Numbered from the stretch's first letter, positions 10,419-23,556 are shown. The stretch is 64,000 nt of DNA from Daldinia sp. FL1419 (GCA_025201765.1 MU623469.1:38940-102939), one strand, 5' to 3'. The notes: generated from the letters alone by a model not told the origin. A program made the numbers and translations.

Positions 10419-12201
10419 ATGAGCGTTGGAAGCCTCTTAACTCAGTTCGACGAGGGGCTTAGTTCCCTCTTAACTCAGTGGAATGGCTACTCTACGCTAA
10501 TTGCTACGGCCTTGGTGCTGATTCTGACGTATTCCATCATGAACCGGGTTGAGCCTGATATTCATCCCATGCTCCTCGCCCGCCAAGCTTCAAGCTCTCC
10601 AGTCCGGAATGAAGGAGAATCACCTGTTTACCGCGGTAATTCAGCGCCTCACGGTCTACCTCTTAACACTGGGTTGAACGTAAAAGATCCCGGTGCTTCC
10701 AAATGGGCCCAGGGTCGAGATGGAGACTTGAGAGACGTTTGGCGCAGAGCGGTATCCGGCCCATCCGAGGAAGGTAGTCCTAAGGGAAGGGGGCGCATCC
10801 TGACTGTTCTCGGAACTGAGAAAGTCGTTGAGCACGACCTTAGTAAGGAGTTTTTCCCAAAGATTAACAATATCTTGCAACTAACAACTGGATTCAGATG
10901 ACATCACACGACAGATTAATTTGGCTGGAAAGCATATTGCTTCGCAAGGTGGAAAGAAGGTGGCCATCTATCTCCCCAACTCTGTTGAGTTTATTGCCAC
11001 CTTGTTCGCCTGCAGCTTCTACAACTTGACTGCCATTCTGTTGCCCTTTGACCAGCCAGAAGATGCGATCATTTCGATGCTCCAGAGGTCCGGTGCGGAC
11101 ACCGTTGTTACCGCGCCAGGTGCTTTCCCGTTTGACAACGCTGTTTCGAGTTACCCAGGTCTTCGTCAGCTGATCTGGGTAGTCGATGAAGGCAATAAGC
11201 ATCTCGACTGGAATGAAGTCCCCAAGGGAATGGGTGGTAGTGTTAATGTCTCTACTTGGCAGGATATCCTAAACGATAACCCCGTTACTGCTGGCACCGA
11301 ATTGCCCCCGGCTGACCCTAAAGCTGAAATTCAGGATGTTGTCATCTTTTGGCAGTCTAAGCCGGGCACCCTCGAGGAGATGGTCCGATTCACCCAAGGA
11401 AACCTTGTCGCCGCTATTTCGGCCCAGCTCACGGCGGTTCCTCAGAAGGAACGTTTCTCGCCTGCCGATCTCTTCCTGTCTTCTGCCTCTCTATCGGCGT
11501 CTTTCCCCCTAGTCCTAACCCTAGCGGCTCTCTATTCCAACGCTTCCGTGGCTTTCAACTCTGTTGCTGGCATTACGTCTGATCTCGTCCTAGCCACCAC
11601 CGGTGTCGCACCCACTATCCTCGTTGCTACCCCCCAGACTCTGAAGAAGACTCACGAAGAGACTAAGAGTAAAGTTGGCGCCTCGTTCCTTACACGTCTT
11701 TCGCATTGGACACAGACTCGCAGCCTCGTCCAGGATGGCGTTATGCCAGCGGCTTCCTTTTTCGCCTCGTTCAACGACTCCCTACGCCCTCAGATCGGCT
11801 CCTCTTCTACTCCTACCCCTAAACCCGGCAAGTTGCGCCTCTTGTACGTTGCGGATCCCGCCGGTGCCGACGCCCCTCGTCTCTCGGAGCAGACACTATC
11901 GGACTTACGCGTTTTCACTGGCGCTCGTGTCATCTACGCCCTTTCCGCTCCCCGCGTTGCGGGTGCCGTTTCCCAGACCCAGTTCCACGACTACCGTGTG
12001 TTGGGCGATGGTAACGGCGTGCACTTCGGACCCCCCGTAAGCGCCATCGAGGTTTTGTTCAGAGACACAGAAGGCTACAGAATTACGGACGAGAACTACA
12101 CCGGCGAAATCGTGGCCCGTGGTCCTGCGGTTGTGGGCGGAGAGGCGCCGCTAGGTGTTGTCGGCACCGTTAGAGTGGACAATACGATTGCTTACGTTTA
12201 G
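10419..12201 (+). CDS. AMP-binding (ANL) superfamily pseudoenzyme with TM anchor
   Basis: Exons 10419-10842 and 10898-12201 (575 aa). The 55-nt intron has GTAAGG, a CTAAC branch and TTCAG, and joins ...VEHDLN to DITRQINLAGKHIA. A single N-terminal hydrophobic helix (about 24-40, LIATALVLILTYSI) suggests membrane anchoring, likely ER. The rest follows the N-domain of acyl-CoA synthetases (VAIYLPNSVEFIATLFACSFYNLTAILLPF; near the end TGEIVARGPAVVGGE). Key catalytic elements are missing. The phosphate loop, normally SGTTGxPK, reads QSKPGTLEEM. The protein stops right after the TGE region, without the YRTGD motif or the C-terminal lid with its catalytic Lys. It is therefore unlikely to adenylate a fatty acid. 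A scaffold or regulatory role is an inference. Confidence 0.78.
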
Positions 12202-12783
12202 GTGGGTTTAGATTCGGCGAGCGCGTTGCAAGCCTTGCGATATTGAGCGGTTGGGTAAAAGGAGGAGGTGGTATAGGGTTTAGTTGGTTGGCTTCCTATG
12301 ACTGATTTGGCATGGTAGGGGGTGGAATAATCATGTGTCTATCTCCTGGGGTTTACGTAGATAGTTATGCCTTTACCTAACGCCAATCATATATTTTCAT
12401 GCGATGCCTTATTTTCCTGACTAGAGAATCGTTGTTTCACCTCGGAAACTAAAAGGTGAGACCTAGTGCTATGCTGATTCTTACGATACGCTCGTAAGTA
12501 ATGGGCTCATGGATTCTAAGTAGGTATACTACCAACCATTAGCCGTATCAAAAAAAAAAATTTTAATTTTATATTCAACATCAACATCTTCATCGTTCGT
12601 GATTACTACCATGGCATACTCGCATATAAATTACGTCTCAATCATACCTAGCCACAGATGTCGGCACCCTGTTTGTTGTTGAGCACAACCTGAACGCCGA
12701 GCCAAATGAAGCAGCTTCCATCATGAATCACGTAGGCCACATTCAACCCCGTGATTTCGTCCCACACACATATATACTAGTAA
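12202..12783. other. convergent intergenic spacer
   Basis: 3' flanks of two converging genes. An A/T homopolymer run lies at about 12549-12572. Nothing else seen. Confidence 0.6.
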
Positions 12784-15068
12784 CTAGGCACCATTCCTGT
12801 ATACTTGCGCACCTTGATTCCGGAACATGATCGTGTCCCTTCTCTGCAGAAGCATGAGCGCACGATTCAGACTTTGCTCGCTGAACCCCTTTCCTTCCAC
12901 CATTTCGCGGCGTAGGGTAGCTAAGCTTGTGCTCCACCCAATAGGTAGACGTCTACGAAGCTCCTGCTCCACTCGAGCGACCTCCTCATTTAATTCCCGA
13001 CCGCCCTGGTTGACAGTCCCTTGAGTGACGGCGTCCATAGTCGAGCACAAGAACAACCGGATTGCTTCGTCAACATGTTGCTCTGTGGCGACCGGGGACA
13101 GAGTTAGTTTTGCGAGGGCCTCGGTGATACGAACGATGGCTTCGAGTTGTCGGACCGTGATGGGGATACTAGAGCGCGCGTTGGCTTCGAGTTCGGAGGC
13201 GTGGACTTGTTTACGGATGGAAACGAAGTGCGAGGATAGCTTCTCGGCGGCTTCAGGGGAGAGACGAGGAGCGCAGCGGCTGAGGCAGGTTAGTTCTTGA
13301 TCCCGTTAGTTATAAATAGAGGGAAGAAAAGGACTCACGATTTGCAATAGCTGATGTACCGCCTCATCTTATCGACGGGTACTTCGCCTTCAACTTGTTC
13401 CTCAAGACCGCGGCCGCCCATGTGGATACCCATGACGTGCTTGGCAATGCGCTCGTCCTTTTCTCTGGCGTGGTCATCCTTGACGATGAAGATCATGTCG
13501 AAACGGGACAAGATGGTCGTCTGGAAATCGATGTTTTCGCCCGGCGTCTTCATGTCGTCGTATCGACCGAAAATGGGGTTAGCTGCCGCAAGAACCGAGG
13601 TTCGCGCGTTCAGGATTGTCGTTATACCCGCCTTGGCAATGGAAATGGTCTGCTGTTCCATAGCTTCGTGGATTGCAACACGGTCTTCGTCTCGCATCTT
13701 GTCGAACTCGTCAATACATACCACACCACCGTCTGCTAACACCATCGCACCGCCTTCGAGGTAGAACTCCCGGGTAGAGTGATCTCTCTGGACGGAAGCT
13801 GTTAAACCGGCTGCTGAGGAACCCTTTCCGGAAGTGTAGATGGATATGGGCGCAGCCTTCTCGACGAACTTTAATAGTTGCGACTTCGCCGTACCAGGGT
13901 CACCGAGCAGGAGAACGTTTATATCACCTCTCAGCTTCATTCCGTCGGGTAGGATCTTCTTGGATCCTCCTAGTAACAAGCATAATATAGCTTTCTTAAT
14001 ATCTCGGCTACCGTAGATCGATGGAGCAATACAGTCGGCCATAATGTTGTAGAGATCAGGTCTTCGGCTAAGCTCCATAAACTCCTGCTCTTCCTCTTCG
14101 GAGAAGATCGAGTGGCCCTTTGCTGTAGCATCCACATCCGTTTGAATACCTACGGCTCTTAAATAGGGTGTTCTTATAGCAACAGCACCACCTGTAGATG
14201 AGTTCTTGGATGCCTTGTTCTGGTAAATAGAGAAGATGCCCGTGATTGTACATCTCGATCCCGGAACGACCCTGTTTGTTAGGTATCGGTCTGCGGATAT
14301 AAGAACATGTCGAGGGAGTTCTCCCACGGGTACTTGGTCAGGGGCTTCCTGAAGCTTGATAATCTGTTGATCGACAAACTTGGACTTCTCGTGAGTAACA
14401 AAGTAGGGATCGAGAGGGCACTTCTCGGATGGGTCGTTGGGGGGTCTTTGGCGACCGCATGTTCTCGGAAGCGTCACGCCGGTAAATCCACCTAGAATGG
14501 GGATCGCCTGCACGTGTAAACAATTTCGGCATTGAACGTGTAATTCTGTGGCCTTCGAAGACATGACAGAGGCGCCGATAACAATACCGGGCACTCTAAC
14601 TAGTCTTGCAATAGTCTCGGAATCTAGATTCCGGATCGATACATCTTCAGCGTTGGAGTGGAGAAGTAATTGGTGTTCAGGGACAACGGCCTTTGAGGCG
14701 TGGGGGAAGATGATTCGGTGTGTGCATTTTCTAAGAGCTCCCTCAAACTATTTGATATAATTAGTTGGTCCATGTTCTATTCCTGGCAGGAGTATATAGC
14801 ATACCAGAGGAATAATCTCTGCTGGTTCTGTGACCAGTCGGTGCGCAAGCTCTTCGTTATACTTGATTAAATCGGTGATGTTGACATCGCAATAGTACCT
14901 CTTTAATAATGCATTTTCTCTTAGTTGATCTCGGTAGACGAAGATGTTGTCGTGTCTAAATTCGAGGATAAAGGTGACGAGCTGCTCCTGTATTTGCAGC
15001 CGACTATCTTCGTTTGGTCCCGCGTTGGACTGGAAGACGGAGACTGAGTAAACAGATTGGCGATCCAT
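12784..15068 (-). CDS. MCM5: DNA replication licensing factor MCM5
   Basis: Three exons on the minus strand: 14805-15068, 13339-14747, 12784-13279 (722 aa). Intron 14748-14804 has GTATGC...TAG; intron 13280-13338 has GTGAGT...CAG. The junctions restore IIPL-FEGAL and SYCKS-RCAPRLSPEAAEKL. Mcm5 is a subunit of the MCM2-7 replicative helicase in the nucleus. Landmarks: N-terminal domain with a zinc ribbon (C161, C164, C185, C198), Walker A GDPGTAKS (370-377), Walker B IDEFDKM (433-439), arginine finger SRFD (502-505), and a C-terminal winged-helix region. The EHQLLLHSNAEDVSIR and RVPGIVIGAS segments are typical of Mcm5 rather than other MCMs. Length is normal for the family and the gene looks intact. 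Confidence 0.97.
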
Positions 15069-15865
15069 GCTGAACACCGAAGATGTACTTCCTCGGGTGT
15101 ATTGCTCGGGGTATTGTAATGGTTTGATTGTGTATCGCGAATTATAGGATCGCTACCGACTTATCGTGGCTACGGATCGAGGGGTTGAAAGTTGAAAGAT
15201 TTAATTTGGATACCCGCGTTAATTGACACGCGAAATGGAGACGCGTTTTTTGCTCCGGGGCGCGTTAAGAGGTTGCATATGACGCTAAGCTTTCTTCAGA
15301 ACCTCCATGGGCCAACCCCCTGAATGCTCCATAGCAAGCTTCGAATCCCGACCACCGATATCACGTGCTGATAGATATCTTCAATATGCACATGTTTCAG
15401 TTCCGGGACCTTCTTTTGAAAGCTCTTATGTACTTATCGATATTAACCATCATCAGGAGGCACTATGTAACCTTGAATCGTTAGCGCGGTCCAACAAGAA
15501 GCTAGCTGGCTACATTATAGGCTACATGGAAGTGCCTACCCAGGTACCTACTGATACATATACCTTGACATACCTATGTATCTACTAAAAACCCCGAGAC
15601 CTTCAGTACCTAGGTAACAACATCCAAGTTTGTTTGCGATACCACACATAACACACATCGACGTCGGTGCCAATTTTACATATATCGACGGCCTAATCAG
15701 AGTTGACATTGTAACGTATAGAGATAAATATATAATCGAACACCGTTGCCGCCTCTTTAATGCATAACGAAATCCCATACCAGATGCATGGTTGGCTTCG
15801 CATAGCTTCTACTCTCCGATAGTATCCTGCGAGCTTGATCTATAAGCTCACCAGCCTCGCTCAAG
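15069..15865. promoter_or_regulatory. divergent MCM5/VPS54 intergenic region
   Basis: About 0.8 kb between divergent genes. AACGCGT-like and ACGCGAAA-like sequences near 15228-15250 (TTGACACGCGAAATGGAGACGC) resemble MluI-cell-cycle boxes, which in yeasts drive MCM genes; this is suggestive only. A TACCTAGGTA motif is at about 15607-15616. Confidence 0.4.
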
Positions 15866-18800
15866 ATGTTCTCAAACCCAGAAGCTCGCAAGTCTGTCGA
15901 CAGTTTACCACCCTTATCACCCACCGCCCGAACCGAATTTCCATTTCACCGGCAAGGCTCCGTTGCTTCGCATCCCACAGGACGACGAGGCTCGACCGCA
16001 AGCTCTATCCACTCCATTCGATCGATTGGCGGTCATCTTGATACGTCGAATAGTTGGTCGCAAACCGTTCACGAGACTGGACAAAATGCCATCTCTACTC
16101 TACTTCAACCGCCCATAGTCCGCACAGGTCTACTGCCGCATACGTCTGCACCCGCTTCCAGCGCCCACAAACCACCCACTGCGCGAGATATACCACCCGT
16201 AACATTGACCAATATACCCCACGTCGACCCTGCCGACTTCAAGCCCTACCTTACCCAGGTTGGAGCTCTTTATGAACAATTAAGACGCGTAAAAGAAAGT
16301 GACGATGATGGAAGCGAGCATGTATTCGGACGTAGTAGGATCGAAGAATTCTCGAGTACTGTGGATGACGGGCGTCTGAAACCGGGCAGTCGTCCTTCGA
16401 GCTCTCGAAAAGTATCAGGGTCTTCGATTAGGTCGCCGTCGCCTATGGAGTCACCTACGGTACGGCCGATGCGTAGAAGGTCTAGCTCTAGCTTCAGTCG
16501 GAAGGTGACAACCCAGGGTCCGCCACCATTATCTACTATCCCGAACGTCTATTTCGACGATGATTTCCATCTGGAGAATCCTCGCACATTTGATGTTGTT
16601 AGCGAACGGTCCGAGGTCGTACGACCGCCTCCCGGGGAGAACAATACTCCCAACGGTGACGCGCCAGTTCCTCGCAAAACCCTTGCTACAAACGCTATAT
16701 TACAGGAAAAGCTATCGTGGTATATGGACACTATCGAAATGCACCTTATAGCATCTATATCAACAGCTTCTACGACGTTCTTTACGGCTTTGGGGTCTTT
16801 AAGAGAATTACACTCCGAGGCAGCTGAATCTGTGGAGAGAATAAAGATGCTACGAAAAGAGCTTGAGACCCTCGACCAGGAGATCGCTGCCAGCGGATTG
16901 GAAATTGTTCAAAAGCAAAGACGACGTGAAAACTTACAACAACTGAACGACGCCGTAAAGCAGCTAAAGGAGATAGTTGAGTCAGTCGCGGAATGCGAGG
17001 CTCTGGTAGATTCGGGAGAGATCGAAAAGGCCTTGGAGTATATCGATTTCCTTGATAAGTTAATTGCTGGTGAGAGAATACCACGTTCTGGGAAGATCGA
17101 AAATCGCAATTATCAATTATGTGATTTAAGGGATGCTGTGGCCCTCCAAGGTGTGAACGGTGATATTTCTACGCTGCGATTCCGCATCGGCAAAGCGCTC
17201 GAAAATAAATTCATCGATATATTATTAGGTGACCTAAAGCATCATGTTGATACAGTCTCGCCCCAGGAAGTTCTGCTAAGGTGGAGTAGTTCAGCCATGC
17301 GGTCTCGCGGTGCAATTAGCAGAGAACCGACAGCGACTCCGGCTTATTTGGCCGCGACTGGGGGTCTCCGCTCCCAACTAATGCCAATTCTAGATGGACT
17401 GCACCGTTCAAAGCATGTTACAATTGCCATAGCATCCTACCGAGAGGTCGTTCTACGGGAGATCCGGCAGCTTATTAAACGGCCGCTTCCGACTTCTAAT
17501 GACGATGATGATGAATCCGTAAGGTCTGCTTCTACGATGAGTTCGAAACGCCTAACCCAACAGGAGAAGTCATCTATTCTCGCGCGAAATCTTCGAGCGC
17601 TAGATGAACAAGATGCCGAGACGCTCTTCGTTAAGATGTATATCAGCGTCACGGAGACGCTGCGGAGGCTGAGTACGCAAGTCAAAGTATTGTTTGATGT
17701 CGCGAGTTCTTTAGGACAGCAACCCCTGGATCTCGATATGGGCCTCAAATCACCACCTCCCCTAAAGTCGCCACCCCTTAATAGTGCAAATCGCGATCTT
17801 CAGGAAGATATCCACCTAACCATGGATTTGGCGAATCTGTACGGCCAGGCGGTTGATATTTCACAGGAGAAGATTGTGAAGGTACTTCGCGTCCGATCCG
17901 AACAAAGCACTCACCTTCCCCTAATATGGTTCTTACGATACTTTACGCTTAACCTTTACTTTGCAAACGAGTGCGAAGCAATTTCTGGTCGAAGCGGAAC
18001 CTCGCTTAAAAACATTGTCAACTCCCAAATAAAAGACTTCATTACAACGCACGGCGATGCAGAAAAGCAGAAACTAGCTCAAGGCATGGAGTCTGACCAG
18101 TGGGCCGCCAAAGACTTTAACGAGGAAAACACGACCTTGCTCAAACGGATATTAGATAGCAGTATGAAGGATAGTGACGCGTGGTCAGAAGGAAGCAAGA
18201 TCTGGGTACCATTCTCCGAAACCAATAGCAAATTGAATCCCAATGGGCGCCCAAGGGCCGAGTCGACAACGAAAGAGAGGGTAAGGAGTGCAGTGGTTGA
18301 CGGCGAGTCATTTCTACTCCCCAACTCGGCAATATTATGTCTGGAAGGGATGTCTCACTTCTTACACCTCATATCCGGGATTCCATCTATGGCGTCTGAC
18401 GTATCCAGCTCTCTGATCGCATACTTTCAACTTTTTAATTCTCGATGTACTCAGCTCATTCTCGGCGCTGGCGCCACCCGTTCAGCAGGTCTGAAAAACA
18501 TCACTACACGACATTTAGCCCTTGCCTCGCAAGCTCTAGCGTTTATCTCTACGCTTATTCCCCACGTCCGCGAATTCGTTCGCCGGCACGCAGGGTCGGG
18601 CCCCAATGTCAATAATTCTAACGTCGCTAATCTGATGGGAGAGTTCGACAAGGTTAAGCGTCTTTTCCAGGAGCATCAGAACAGCATCTACGACAAACTG
18701 GTAGAGATTATGAGCGGCCGCGCCTCGGCGCACGCGAAGAGCATGAAGAGGCTCGACTGGGACCAAAGGACTGAGGCATCCGTAAATCTATACATGGAAA

Positions 18801-19260
18801 CGCTAGTTAAGGAAACAGTAACTCTTCACAGGGTTCTCACGAAACATCTACCAGAGGGTACTGTCAGGTTGATCATGACGCCTGTTTTTGATAGTTACAA
18901 GAACCACATGGGTAAAGCATTGACGGAACTAGAGCCCAAGACCGAGACAGGTATTAAGCGGTAAGCAGCAGTACTGCCACTTGTCATTGCTGCATTTACT
19001 AATAGAGGGATCATAGGATGGAATCCGATATTGAATATCTTGTCAGCCGATTAGGCAAGATAGAAGGCTTCGAAAATACAGGAGACCATTTACTCGGCAT
19101 CATCAAGACGAAGAAACCAACGTTACAACCGGAGCCGGCACCGACCCCTTCGGAGGAGAAATCCGAGCCGGTCAAAACAGAGGGCGATAGTTCTGAAGAA
19201 AAGAGCGGCAACGCAGAAGATTCCGGCGAGGCTACAGAAAAAGCTACGGAGAGCACTTAG
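15866..19260 (+). CDS. VPS54: GARP complex subunit VPS54
   Basis: Exons 15866-18960 and 19017-19260 (1112 aa). The 56-nt intron (GTAAGC, an ACTAAT branch, TAG) joins ...GIKR to MESDIEYLVSRLGKIEGF, a conserved C-terminal block. Without that splice the product would lose its last 80 residues. Vps54 is a subunit of the Golgi-associated retrograde protein complex, which tethers endosome-derived vesicles at the trans-Golgi. The first ~280 residues are Ser/Pro-rich and low in order, but include the conserved DIPPVTLTNIPHV segment. From about 285 a helical Vps54-N rod begins (LSWYMDTIEMHLIAS, then a coiled coil through about 400). The C-terminal helical bundle spans about 740-1040. The terminal ~55 residues are an acidic tail. 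The gene looks intact. Confidence 0.93.
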
Positions 19261-22200
19261 CAGCTTTGAGTCTCGTTTTTATGTCTTGGTTTTTTTTTTT
19301 TCTTCCTTGTGCATTGGCGCGTTCCTAGCATGACGACAGGCGTTTTTTTTATCATTTTCTACTGCAAAACGGGGCATGTATCGTATGGAGACGAGATGAA
19401 TGTTTTTGGCTGGGAAGACGAAGACTAAAGATAGATGTGTACAGACGTAAGTGATTACGGCACGAATACTATATGAAGTTTATCTGCTTGACCTATTTGA
19501 TGATGGTTGTGTTTATGTTCTCGTGCTTATTTCTACGGAGATGTTAAGCGAAGGATATACAAGCAATGAATGAACTTTGCGCAGTTGTTTTACGATACTT
19601 TGTGATATTAATCGTAGTATTGACATTTATTCTAGATACGTGCGTATACTTAGGTACGTAGGTAGGTAGCTATTATTATCCCGCAGCTGTCAGTCAACTA
19701 GGTAAATCCTACATCCTTGTGCTCGGACTACTATGTACTCGCTCCATGCGCTGTTTCAGCTATCGTTGTCTTGAACCCACGTGTTTCTTCCGCGAGACAC
19801 GGTCTTACCTTTCTGCTTTCTTCACACGCGCTCGTGTCTACATACCCGTATGCATGGGTACTTTTATGTTACCTCGTGGTTTATGGTTTATGGTTTATGC
19901 CTGTGTCTGTGCCTGTGCACGACCTTGTGCTGCGAACGCCGTTTTCGTGGCCCCTATTACCAGCCTACGGGATAGAATCCAGTCCAGGGGCGGTAGCACG
20001 ACAGGCACATATCGGGCAAGCGGAAGGCTTTAGCATGCGTGTCGCGATATTACGGGATCGCGACCTTCGATGCTCTTCCATTTCCGCCCTCTGCGCGCTT
20101 TCGCAAATGTAGTAATTCCTTGGGGGTAAAAGGCCGCTGCGATGGGACCCCCGAGTAGTGCCACGGCGGCTCTCCGAGTCCCTATTCGGTCATGAACAGG
20201 TCGCACACCGAGCATTGGCTTGCATTGTCCGTTCTCGTTGCTGTCCTGTTTGGGAAAACCCCGCGGACGTCCACTGCATCGCCCAGCTTTGAGGCCAGAG
20301 GTGCTACCGGTGGACAGATGCTGAGGTGGTCCGGGGACAGCCAAGTTGAGGAGGTACCGGCATGCACGCAGCGCACAGCGGAAACAGAGGGTTCCGAGGT
20401 TATCGACCCGGCTTCGGTGGTCTCCAACACTGATTAGGAGGTAGGCTGCGTGGAAGGACCTGCGTTAACCTTGAAAAACGCACGTCGGGACGAAAGTTAC
20501 GGCAGTACTTGACGCACGCAGCCCGGTTCCAATGGTAGGTGTCTAGGTAGGTACCTAGGCAGCTAAGGTCGTTTTTCAGGAACCGGATACGCACCCGAAT
20601 ATGTGCGTACAATATTGCTTGCTCGTGCGAGGGTGAGCGTTACTCGGCGGTGAGAAAAACGCGGAGTGCAGGTTTGGCTGGTTGGTCGCACGCCCGAGCG
20701 TGTTCATGCTGCTATCCGCTCGGCAATTGTAGACGACGAGGTACTAGATACGCTCGTCGCCCGATCTAAGTCTATTCTGCTCTTGTATATTTGCGAATAG
20801 ATATATTCGAGCCCTTTGGACTGTTAGGTTGCCCGAATATGGCATGTCAGATAGCACAGCTGCTTATGGGGGACGAATAAGTTGGCATATGGGTGTGTGT
20901 GATACGTCAGCGTCGTGCGCACATCTTACGGAAGAGCAAATAAAGTGCTTAGAGCCGCTGTTATAAGACGATATATCGTATCTGAGGTAACTTACAGAGA
21001 TCGACGAGCGTTGTCTATCAATCATACACTACCATTCATCACTAGTATACACTACATATTTTACCCAACAATTATTCATGTCTCGCATGTCATGCACGAG
21101 GAGAATTGGAGGTGTCCAGAGACATGCATGCAAAGCGCATATTCATACATCACCATACGTATCGAAGGCAGCAAGGGAGGGGGGTGTCGTTACAGTACAA
21201 TACTTAGACCGGGATAAGAAAAATCACCGTCGCATCGGCCAGACAGCCCAAGGCCCCAGGCCCCAGGCCCCAGGGAGATCGAAAAAAAAAAGCTTGGCGG
21301 CTGCGGCTTTGGGGCACGTTTTTGTCTTGTCTTAGATTTGGGGTCCTTTTGGGGTTTCTGCGTCTGTATTTGGACCACGACGGCTTGGCGAAGCGCCCGG
21401 GGATATAAACATCGATTATTTATTAATTTGTCTACGCGGGTACACGAGCGTATATACAAACATAGCCTACCTTATACAAGAAGGTAAAGAAATAAGGTAG
21501 AGTTGGTGTTGGTGTCAAGGCTCGTGTAAGTGCACCCCAGTTCCAGTTAATCCAACAAGTAAATTCCAGCAGTAGCAATTCCGCCGGCGTGCATCGTGGC
21601 GCAAGGTCCCCGATCCCGAGGCCGAACCGGAGTATAGGCCAACAGAGCACACCACCCAATCACAAAGTCTCTCTCTAACAAACAAAGACATTTAAAGCCT
21701 TGGAAAAGATGCGCTTTTCGGCGCTCGAAACAAATCATATATTAGGTCAAAAAACACTCTATTCCGAAACGTCGCCGAGGCACTTCGATCATTCTAGGCG
21801 GCACGGCATCGGGAAGCTGACAAGCTAAATTAAGGTTCGGGGGATCGACCCGGATTCGCGCGTTCCAAGGTTCGGGTTCCTAATAAGGTAGGTCAAAAGT
21901 ATATCAATAGCCCACGCAGCTACGCTACAGCTGTCAATCTGCATACCTTGCATACGTCCGTACTAACTCATCTAATCTACGTACCTTTTAACCAGGTCGA
22001 GGTGAGTTAAATATAAATTCCCTACTGGGTTAAGTAACGACATGGGCCGAATCAAGCAACTAAGTAAGTTACCTATCTCTCAACTTATTAATCTCACGAT
22101 TCCGTAGTACGATGCGTCGTCCGATATGCGATTGGGCAGTCTTGGCGTTTATGTCGTTAGGCCGTTTCTGTTTCGTTTTGTGGCTTCGTCCGTGGTTGGA

Positions 22201-22995
22201 ATTCGGGGTTGAGGTTGCATTTTCGAACCCTGCGCCGCGTCATTCTGTTAAAAAGACGCCACGCAATCCTACGGGGATATATCATTTTCATCACCCAAGT
22301 TCAATAATAGCCTTTCACTTCTAGTATCCCTATCCATCTTAACGAGTTATGTAGACCGAGCCCATCTGGTATCAGCAGCGAGAAAGGAACTTGGAGTAGG
22401 GGAAAGAAACAAAGCAAAGACCCGAAGCTTTATGCCAAGGCATCTGCTTCTTTGATACCATGTAAAAGAAATGACAAGCTGTGAAGCCAACAATAAGAAA
22501 AAAAAAACAATACATTGCAGAAGATAGTACTTTCACGTGGGCGATGAACAAGTTCTTTGTTTGAATTCACCGTAAGCTCGTCTATTCGTCTCATCTATCT
22601 GGTATCTCGCTATTTCCCAACCAAAGGGGTATAATTGTCCCTTCCACAGACAACCAAAAAGTGCGGCCCTTTTAAGTATATACAAATAAATCAAAGATGG
22701 CAAGGTATAAGACAACGAATGTGTAGAAGGGCGATAAGTATCGGGTTTGTTTGTTTTGTTTTGTTGTTTTTATTTCCAGGAAGGGAACCTGACCAGCATG
22801 CCATCTTCTACTCCGCCGGGGAGGTAATATTTTACCAGCACGATCCCTCGAGGTCGTGAAAGCTGCGCAAAGCACCTAGGCTCGCGGCGGGTCGGCGGTT
22901 GTAAAGGATGGGTAATGCCAGTAGAAGTAAAGTTGTCGTATCGTCGTATCCGAGCGCCCAGCGCACTAAGGCTCAAAGGCAGGATAGAATCCCGC
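19261..22995. other. gene-poor spacer 3.7 kb
   Basis: No gene I can support. The part at about 19720-20460 is GC-richer than its surroundings and so carries several overlapping short ORFs on both strands. One (20192-20437 +) has a hydrophobic stretch near its N-terminus but no recognisable domain. A CCTAGGTA-type cluster lies at 20536-20559. Confidence 0.5.
21247..21274 (+). repeat. short tandem repeat of GGCCCCA
   Basis: Three adjoining 7-bp GGCCCCA units. Minor GC-rich low-complexity tract in non-coding DNA. Confidence 0.7.
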
Positions 22996-23556
22996 TCATG
23001 CGGAAAGCTTGCCGAGAACATAGTTACGGGGGACCACCATGGCCTCAACGTCACGACGGGCAAGAGCACCACCGCCGAGGGTGACGATAAGGTCGGTTTC
23101 CAGGGTCGTGACGGTCTGGATGTCGTCAGGGTGGTAGTAAGCGCTGCCGCAAGGGAATACTTCACATCCAGACACCGATACCTTGGCCTGGGCTTGCATT
23201 TGGCTGGCTGGGTACATTTGCTTAACACCGTTGACATCGCCAGGGTTCACGATGGCCGAGACATCATAGTACGTCAAGCCATTCCACCCATTGAAAGCGA
23301 CCTCGGCGAGCATGCCCGGGACGTCAGGGGCGCCCTCGTTGAAAGAGTAGGCATTGCCGATCCATCCCTGAGGGAAGTCGACCCTCGACTGGCTGTTTCC
23401 TCCAACCGTGATGGGAGCGATAGGTGCTTGTCCTGCAGCCGGGGTGAAGGTAATGTGGCGGGTGGTGCTGTCCTGGTTGACGAAAGTGAACGAGTTGGCA
23501 CTGACCAGAGTAGCCGAAGCAGCGGCAACGGCGACGATCTTAGTGAATAGACCCAT
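22996..23556 (-). CDS. secreted thaumatin-like protein (fungal 'DNase1' family)
   Basis: Single exon, 186 aa. Residues 1-20 form a clear signal peptide (hydrophobic core VAVAAASATLV, likely cut after VSA-N). The mature part is a small beta-rich domain with the landmarks VDFPQGWIGNAYSFNEG, GMLAEVAFNGWNGLTYYDVSAIVNP and CEVFPCGSAYYHPDD. These match the fungal secreted family usually annotated as 'DNase1 protein' or thaumatin-like. Nuclease activity is not established for this family as far as I know, and no nuclease motif is visible. The QPWYD-like mid-portion and paired Cys suggest a cell-wall or apoplastic role (inference). An unrelated 211-codon frame runs antisense and is a shadow. Confidence 0.85.
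   Translation of the reverse strand: MGLFTKIVAVAAASATLVSANSFTFVNQDSTTRHITFTPAAGQAPIAPITVGGNSQSRVDFPQGWIGNAYSFNEGAPDVPGMLAEVAFNGWNGLTYYDVSAIVNPGDVNGVKQMYPASQMQAQAKVSVSGCEVFPCGSAYYHPDDIQTVTTLETDLIVTLGGGALARRDVEAMVVPRNYVLGKLSA

Noticed and set aside
19717..20437. Several overlapping ORFs on both strands in a GC-richer patch
   Set aside because: Mutually overlapping frames with no conserved motif. One has a hydrophobic N-terminal stretch, but that alone is not enough.
22915..23550. 211-codon plus-strand ORF opposite the thaumatin-like gene
   Set aside because: It is the antisense shadow of a convincing secreted protein, with no domain of its own.
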